Shown here one piece after another: positions 56,970 to 64,000 of a stretch of DNA of 64,000 nucleotides. The translations under genes were made by a program, and so were the position numbers. The notes under the pieces are model-generated. The model was not told where the DNA came from and ran no database searches. It saw nothing but the letters and a program-made list of their open reading frames with translations. Within the stretch, counting starts at the first letter, position 1; each line of letters starts with the position of its first letter. The DNA comes from Labia minor (lineage: Eukaryota > Arthropoda > Insecta > Dermaptera > Spongiphoridae), in NCBI GenBank assembly GCA_963082975.1, contig OY720350.1:13486910-13550909 (forward strand). The letters are read 5' to 3'.

Positions 56970-57070
56970 AAGAAAACGAGTCCGTCGTTGTCCGTCATGG
57001 GAAGCTGTCAATCGACGAGATTAGCGAATCACTCGCCCTTTCGATACGTTCATTCATTATCAGAGCAATC
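56561..57070. other. GC-richer block, possible promoter or untranslated exon
   Basis: Less AT-rich than the surroundings, with CCACCGGAACACGTGC, CGTTTCCTGCCCGG and (GA)n at 56945-56970. Open frames on both strands have no recognisable domain. It could be the promoter/first exon of the long minus-strand gene or of an unseen plus-strand gene. Confidence 0.3.
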
Positions 57071-57482
57071 TAATAAATAAATAAACGACACTATTTGGAA
57101 ATGGATCATTATGGGGTTTTCCGAGTTGTATCCGGTATTGTGATAGGAGGAACATCAGGTACCGTTAATTTGCGCAAAATCAGGTATGATTTGTCCTTGA
57201 ATGCCGAATCGATGATAAATCCTGAATGGAATGTATTCAATCAAAAATTAGTTGATGTGCTTTCTTATTCTATTAAATATTATAATCTAATTTCTAAATC
57301 TGCCCTTGATGTTGATCACATTATAAATAGTAAATATGAATAAATCGAATTAAGAATGAAGGAGAAGAGATAAAACATAATATATAAATTAATATTTGTA
57401 TGATGCTTAATGAATATCCATACGAGTAAATATATATCAAGTACATATCAAAATAAATACTTATATAAATTAATAAAAAAAT
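57071..57482. other. Open frame of unknown meaning (57095-57343, plus) and AT-rich DNA
   Basis: The 82-residue frame (MEMDHYGVFRVVSGIVIGG...) has no motif I recognise and no clear splice sites. It is probably chance. Confidence 0.2.
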
Positions 57483-57712
57483 ATTTTAATAAAAAATGCC
57501 CTAAAAATAAAATAATAATTAAACCTTGTGAATATTATCCTTTACATATGCTCAACAAAAAAGCGTTGGCGCATATGAACATAAGTAGTAGGTAAAGAAT
57601 TTAATATTATTATATGCGCTCCACGCTTTTTTTTCTGTTGGGCATATGTAAAGGATAATATTCCAGGTTTAATTATTTTATTTTTTTATTTTTTAAGGCA
57701 TTTTATATTAAA
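57483..57712. mobile_element. Palindromic MITE, ~230 bp
   Basis: Arms of about 100 bp (57483-57590; 57612-57712) share ATATTATCCTTTACATATG and a TAATTAAACC segment. No coding capacity and no clear target duplication. Confidence 0.75.
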
Positions 57713-57757
57713 ACGCGTGTAAATTAAAAAGTTATTTTTTATTAATTTATTTGTTCT

Positions 57758-57874
57758 ATTTTTACTATCTCGCCAGAGATAGTATTGCGATCACGAAAAT
57801 TTTCGATGTTGAGATTTTGATGTTTTTATACGTTTTGAAGGTTCCTGAATCATTTTCACCAAGGTTGAGAAAAA

Positions 57875-57913
<39 letters not shown>

Positions 57914-58370
57914 AGGCAAGATTACGCAAAAACGGTTTGAGCTAGAATGATGAAATTTGGTACATGGACATTATTCAAAATTCATAGTTTTCTATCAACT
58001 TTTGAGAAATGTAGCTCAACCGGAAGAGGGTCATTACCTACCACGTTTTGATTTTTTTTCCTCTAAAGTGACCGTAAAAATAAAGATATATGTTTGATAA
58101 TTTTTCACATGATTAATAATTGTATAAAACTGCTATATATAGAATTTCAGCTTGATTGAATTGCTGAAAGTACCAGAATTAATTTTTTAATACTGCAAAT
58201 CTCACGCGCCAACACGTGCCATGGTGCCATCAATAAAAAGCTAAACATGCGCTGGTTTAATATTTATTATTTATAATTTATAATTAATTAAATTTAATTT
58301 AAATATAATATATTATGTTATTTAATCCAATTCAAATTGCGAGATAGTCGAGTGGAGACACTCCAGCTAA
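57758..58370 (+). mobile_element. Helentron-like element, complete
   Basis: All end features are intact. TG core at about 57880-57909. End CAGCTAA followed by T. Confidence 0.95.
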
Positions 58371-59439
58371 TTTTTTTAATATTTAATATATGTAAAACAT
58401 TGCACTTTTGACTTCTATTTAATCTGTTATTCTCGAAGATATATTAGATTCTTCGCGAAGTTTCTAGGCCTTTTCTAGATGACATTGATTATGCAAGTAG
58501 CTTATTAAGCGATGGGCATACTGCCGTGAACTATGCGGCACTAAGTTCTTTTCGGAATCACAGAGCAACACAAGCACATTGTATAGAAAATGTATAGAAA
58601 ATATAAAATATAAAAAAATTGTAAAAATATAAATATAAATATAACATTGTATTAACATCAATCATTTAAATTCACAAATTTTAAAAATCCGTATTTTTTA
58701 AAAATTCAAAATATTTATTTTTAATTATTGCAGTGTCATCGACTTTCAATATACGTTTCAAATTTGAGCGAAATCACTCAACTAGAAGTGGGTTAAAATC
58801 CAATTACGACTTTTGAACATTACAGACAGAGAGAAAAGTTAAGTTAATAAAAATCGTATAAAAACATATTTTTGTTGTGTTTTATTTTTCAATATTAAAT
58901 AATATCTAAAAATTGAATAATCAATTGACTAATTATTTATGATTTTCTCTTTAAATGTTTCATTTACTAATATTAAGCTTTTCGGTATATAATAAATTAT
59001 AATTAAAAGAAAAAATGCACTTCAATGATTGAAAAATATAAATTACATTTTTCAATTATCGATTTAATTGTGAAATATTTTTTTTTTAAAAAAAATTTAT
59101 TTAATCTTAGATCACGTAATAGTTATTTTCTTTTAATTAATAAGATAAAATCTAAAGACAAAAAGAGTATTTTAGTGTAAATTAACCATTTATAATACTA
59201 TATAAAGTGATGTACCCTCAAACAAGAGAAAGATAAGATATATGGAATAAGATAGGACAAAAAAAAAAAATAAACTGAAAAAACAACGTAATTATAAAAT
59301 TTTTAATTATAATTTTTATATTCTAACAATTATAGTCGATTGACATAAGGGCTATTTTTAATGAAGATAAATATTAAATTTATTATAACCATAATTAAAT
59401 ATTTTACTACAACAATTTTCCTAAATAAATATATTAGAC
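58371..59439. other. AT-rich, with a repeat fragment near 58735-58860
   Basis: CGTTTCAAATTTGAGCGAAA and ACATTACAGACAGAGAG have the layout of other microsatellite-bearing repeats here. The family is not identified. Confidence 0.4.
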
Positions 59440-59837
59440 CTGTGATTCTCAACCACTGTGCTGCGGCAATTTTGTGTGCCGCGAGATTTTCAAAATGTGC
59501 CGCCAAATTTTACAAATGTAAAGTTCAAATTAAGAAAAAATTCTTATTTAGTTTATATGTTTGTAAAAAAAAAGGTTTTGCGATCAGGCTCTTAAACATT
59601 TTCGTCTTCGGTTCTAAAAAAAAAAGGTAAAATGTTTTTGCGATCAGGCTCTTATGTATCAACAAGTATGTCCACCCCTGTTCTATTATTTCAGAAATGT
59701 GCCCGACTATTGAAAAAGGTTGCCGACCCCTGATTATTATAATATCATAAACTATATTACACAGTCGATTATAGCTAAGTAGTTTCCAAACCGTTAAAAG
59801 TGTGCCGCGGTAAAAAAAAAAAAGTTGAGAATCACTG
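59440..59837. mobile_element. hAT-type MITE with perfect 8-bp target duplication TATTAGAC
   Basis: Ends CTGTGATTCTCAACC and GTTGAGAATCACTG. Exact TATTAGAC at 59432-59439 and 59838-59845. Related to 1069-1291 (shared GTGTGCCGCGGTAAAA). It carries fragments of other hAT-like ends inside (TCCACCCCTG, GCCGACCCCTG). Confidence 0.88.
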
Positions 59838-59845
59838 TATTAGAC

Positions 59846-60696
59846 AAATAGCAAATTCACATACAATCGATATTTATTATTATTATTATTTTATATTTAA
59901 ACAAATAATAATAATAAGGAATATATAAATGATATTATTATAATATCTCTGGATTTTTGTATGTCTAATTTATCAATATATAAATGATGATTGATTGAAA
60001 AATAAAAAACAAGAAAAATGTTTAAAGGAAAAAGGAGGCAGGTAGAAGTTAATGGACCAAGGCAACCAGTCATGTGAAGTTCAGTTGGAGTCCACTCGAG
60101 GCAACAATTATCAATGCAGCAAAAAAACTCACTCACAACTCACAAGTACATACTTTCATAGCATGGAAATAACTTCTTAATTTTATTAGAAATAAAATCC
60201 GCTAAGTTTTTATTGCGTCGAATAGAGTAATTTGATTTAATAAAATCGTTTGAATAGAGACATAATATAAAGATGAACTTCAGTATTGTATTTTGAATTG
60301 AATCGCACAATAAATAACAAATTACAAAATTACAAAACAATTAATTGGGAAGGTAAGAAAAAAAAAATTAACCAAATGTTTGAGATTGAGGCAATTAAAC
60401 TGAATACTAATTAGTCAGTCAAAATTAAAATCAGAATTACTAACATTAAAAAAGAAGCAAGGGTTTAAATGGTGTGATTTTATAATTTATTATATATTTC
60501 AAAAATGTAAAATTTATAAATAATATGATTGATATAATATGTGATCCAAGTATCGATTATTTTAATATATCATTAAATAATTAATATCTCTTAAGTAAAT
60601 ATTTTAAAATAAATTATATATTCAATGAAATCCAGTTTTTATTTTCTCGTTAATTTATTTAAAAATATAAATGAAAATATGTTAATAAATAAAGAT
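59846..60696. other. AT-rich, no feature recognised
   Basis: Nothing recognised. Confidence 0.5.
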
Positions 60697-61500
60697 GGTA
60701 ATAGTTTACAAATAAGAAGCATCAGGAATTTGGATAATACTTTACCAGTTGATTCCTTTTTACTATCTCGCAAGAAAATTTTCGATGTTGAGATTTTGAT
60801 GTTTTTATACGTTTTGAAGGTTCCTGAATCATTTTCACTAAGGTTGGGAAAAATTTATGTGTGTGTGTGTGTGTATGTATGTAGACAAGAAAACGCAAAA
60901 ACGGTTTGAGCTAGATTCAAGAAATCAACCGGAAGAGGGTCTTTTACTACAACGTTTTGATTGTTTTTCCTCTTAAGTGACCGTAAAAATAAAGATATAT
61001 GTTTGATAATTTTCCATTTGATTAAAGATTGTATAAAACTGCTATATATATAGAATTTCAGCCTGATTGAATGGTTGAAAGTACCAGAATTAATTTTTTA
61101 ACACATTGACTGGCAATCTCGCGCCAACACGTGACGTGGTGCCATTAACAAAGAGCCAAACATGCGCTGGTTTAATAAATATTATTTATTAATTTGAATT
61201 TATAATTAATTAAATTTAATTTAAATATAATATATGTTATTTAATCCAATTAAAATTGCGAGATAGTCGAGTGGAGACACTCCAGCTTATTTAATTCCAA
61301 AAAAAACTTTCCTATATGCAATATTTCTCGGTAGCTTCTCCTTTCCAAGATAAATTAAATAGTTTGACAGATAAACTATTATAGTAATGAACAAATGAGC
61401 AGCCATTTAATAATGTTTTAATTCACTAATTATTCACTTATTCACTAATTTTCGGTTTTTTCAATTCGGTTTGAATATAGGAAAATTATTTAATTTTAAT
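60697..61500. mobile_element. Foldback MITE copy 3, interrupted by a Helentron-like element
   Basis: The left part 60697-60756 and right part 61290-61500 align with 20401-20700. The interruption falls in the T-run between CCAGT(G)GA and AATTCC. The right terminal repeat is missing. Confidence 0.8.
60757..61289 (+). mobile_element. Helentron-like element nested in the foldback MITE
   Basis: TTTTACTATCTCGC start and GACACTCCAGCTTA end. It has an internal deletion around the TTCTATCAACTTTTGAG region and a degraded 5' hairpin. It sits in a T-run of the MITE with no target duplication. Confidence 0.92.
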
Positions 61501-62500
61501 TTCTATAAATTGTTAAAAAATTATATATATATATATATTTATTCTATATAAATATTTAAAATATTTCTCTGTCTTCATTTTCAGGTAAACTAAAGAGATG
61601 GACATTTTTTTAGGAAATATGAAATATTTCGATTTTCAGAGAAAATAAATTTCCCATTAAACAGTAAAAAATATTGGAATGAAAATATTATTTCTTGATG
61701 AAAACAAAATTCCTCTGTTTATCTACCAATAAAATAAAAGTACATATATTTCAGACAATATGAATATGCTTGGAGCGTATATAATATAAGATATTTATAT
61801 AATTTTTGATAAAAGGCGTTGTGTTGATATGTATGAAGTAGTAATTCTGGGTGGTCATCACATAAAGATTTCAAAAGAATTCATAGAAAATAACGCGAGG
61901 AAAATAAATAATGGGAGTTGACTTAAAAATAATATTATCAAGCATAAACGGAATTGAATTCATCATTGGAATATTTATGAATTTTTGGAAAAGTACTTGA
62001 GTGTTAGGTAAGAGGATGAATCTCTCAGAATACCACCTACATTTGTCATTTATCATTACTAAATATCGATAATGTGTAATCTAACCCATAAAAGAAAGCG
62101 AAGAGATAAGATTAGAAAAAAGTTTTCTTAGATATCACATCAATTAACTATTTCATAAAAAACATAATATTTCAAGATATCTATTTAGTTAATGATTCAA
62201 GAAAAGAAACAATTTTCTTTCATTCATTAAGATAAAAAAATATATGTATTAATAGAGGAAAAAAAAACAATATCCTTGACATGGAAAGTTCACTGAAATT
62301 TTCAAAACTTTTAAAAAGTTCAAATCTATTCAATCATGACTAGGAGAGGATTAATAAAAAAAATTCCACAGGTAGTTAGTTAGCAATAAGAAATAGGAAA
62401 TGAATCAAGTCAGGCATGAATAGAAACATTAAGCTTCCCATTTTATCATTTGAAATCATGAAAATTTTCAAAAATTAGATTTTTCAAAATCATCAAAAAA
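61501..62500. other. AT-rich, no feature recognised
   Basis: Nothing recognised. Confidence 0.5.
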
Positions 62501-62957
62501 TAAGCTGGAATGTCTCCACTATCTCGCAATTTGAATTGGATTAAATAACATAATATATTATATTTAAGTTAAATTTAATTAATTATAAATTATAAATTAA
62601 TAAATATATATTTATTAAACCAGCGCATGTTTGGCTCTTAGTTGATGGCACCACGTCACGTGTTGGCGCGTGAGATTTGCAGAGTTAAAAAATTAATCCT
62701 GGTACTTTCAGAGATTCAATCAAGCTGAAATTCTATATATAGCAGTTTTATACAATTTTTAATCGTGTGAAAAACTATCAAACATATCTTCATTATTACG
62801 GGCACTTTAGAGGAAAAAAATTCAAAACGTTGTAGGAAATGACCCTCTTCAGAAAGTGCTACATTTCTCAAAAGTTGATAGAAAACTAGGAATTTTGAAT
62901 AATGCCCGTATACCAAATTTTATGATTATAGGTCAAACCGTTTTTGCGTAATCTTGT

Positions 62958-63020
<63 letters not shown>

Positions 63021-63135
63021 CTGAGAGAGAGAGACATTTTTCTCAACCTTAGTGAAAATGATTCAGGAACCTTCAAAACGTATAAAAACATCAAAATCTC
63101 GACATCGAAAATTTTCATGATCGCAATAGTAAAAA
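62501..63135 (-). mobile_element. Helentron-like element with long CA core and partial end
   Basis: TAAGCTGGAATGTCTCC start. The CTCGACT segment between hairpin and subterminal repeat is deleted. It ends GATCGCAATAGTAAAAA, having lost the 5' hairpin. CA tract at about 62960-63018. Confidence 0.9.
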
Positions 63136-64000
63136 TTGGGCACATAAAATATATGAAAAATGTTTAACATAAAAAAAATTACAAATTATTTATCTCAATT
63201 AATTATTAATTAATTACCTTTAAATATTTATCTCAAATATTTTTTAATTTTTATTTTTTCACAAATAATTAATGAAATTTTATATTGAAAATGTACAAAA
63301 TAGGATATATATATGTATATATATAGAGAGAGAGTGATTTATAAATATAGATTTATAAAATTCTATTTTAAAAATTTATATACAAGTAAAAATCTTGAAT
63401 TATAAAATCTTCACCAAGAGACATCGACATATATTATTTTATATTTTTAGATAAGTTATCAAGAAAAAACAGGATTTCATTGAATATATATATATAATAT
63501 ATTTTAAAATATTTACTTATTAAATATTACTTAATGATATTTTAAAATAATCGATACTTTCTGGATCACATACTTACTATATTATAACATAAATAATAGA
63601 CTGCAAATAACTATATATATATATATATATAGATACCAAAACAACTGATAAGATATCTTGATTTTCGTGTGTGTGAGAGAGAGAAGTGGGATGATTATTA
63701 AAAAATTAAAATATATATCTAATTATTCTATTTAATAGTTTAAATATTAAAAATAAAAAATCAAAAAAATTATCAATAACCTATCCAATTTTAAAAAATA
63801 TTTTGATATCTTCTATAAAGATAATGTTTTTTTTTTTTGTCAATATACTACTACTACTACTACTACTACTACATATATTATAAATAATTGGAATATTTTT
63901 TGTATTCAGCTTGTAGCCCTGAGCACATCTAGATATGGAAATAAATATAGATTTAAGAATATTTTAGAAACTCACTTCAGATATAGATAGAAGAGCTAAA
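63136..64000. other. AT-rich with microsatellites
   Basis: (TA)n near 63308 and 63613, (CTA)n at about 63849-63872. No gene recognised to the window edge. Confidence 0.5.

Noticed and set aside
56550..57343. Two plus-strand open frames (110 and 82 residues) in a less AT-rich block
   Set aside because: No known motif, no convincing splice sites, and the minus strand is equally open. I list the block as a GC-richer region, not as a gene.
10192..63145. Recurring open frames with VCVCVCV or HTHTHT stretches and the peptide FDVEILMFLYVLKVPESFSL
   Set aside because: They are translations of the Helentron-like repeats through their CA/TG microsatellite. The frames differ between copies and have no selection signature, so they are not genes.

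Overview
This is an AT-rich eukaryotic window that looks like insect nuclear DNA. The only recognisable host gene is the N-terminal half of a ribosomal protein S6 kinase (p90 RSK / S6kII), read from the minus strand in six exons between 183 and 7376. All exon-exon phases match, and the wording of the kinase domain and linker (for example APCLLEE after the hydrophobic motif) is closest, from memory, to hymenopteran RSK. An AT-rich parasitoid wasp is therefore my best guess at the source; this is inference, not proof. The C-terminal kinase domain lies beyond the left edge. The first exon was not found.

Layout: 0-7.4 kb holds the RSK exons, with small DNA transposons in the introns (a hAT-type MITE with a perfect 8-bp target duplication at 1069-1291, a long-TIR palindrome at 4792-5187). 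From 7.4 kb to the right edge I see no convincing host coding exon. A minus-strand site at 29046-29060 has a strong 3' splice site joined directly to a 5' splice site, as in a recursive-splicing ratchet point. It suggests that most or all of this DNA is one very long RSK first intron. It is crowded with transposons.

The dominant repeat is a family of about 15 copies (9.4-63.1 kb). It has subterminal inverted repeats (ACTATCTCGC / GCGAGATAGT), a stem-loop just before a CAGCTAA end, a TG/CA microsatellite core and no target duplication. This is the layout of non-autonomous Helentron (HINE/DINE-1-like) rolling-circle elements. One copy sits inside a foldback MITE whose uninterrupted relatives are also in the window, so the insertion site can be read. 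Another copy is a modular L-L-R-R-R array.

A Ty3/Gypsy retrotransposon fills 31564-38238 on the minus strand. It has two 810-bp LTRs differing at one base by eye, a 4-bp target duplication, an intact 1398-residue Gag-Pol ORF with an AT-hook-like tail, a duplicated primer-binding site captured inside the LTR, and a zinc knuckle lacking its histidine. It interrupts one of two inverted copies of a composite unit carrying an endonuclease/exonuclease/phosphatase (EEP) domain fragment (29.8-39.1 kb and 43.75-45.5 kb). The other copy is interrupted by a Helentron-like element.

The rest holds a degenerate RTE-like LINE (47.6-48.4 kb), a mariner with a damaged transposase (48656-49527), a 1.3-kb near-perfect palindrome (51538-52862), hAT-type MITEs, and long AT-rich stretches in which nothing can be recognised.
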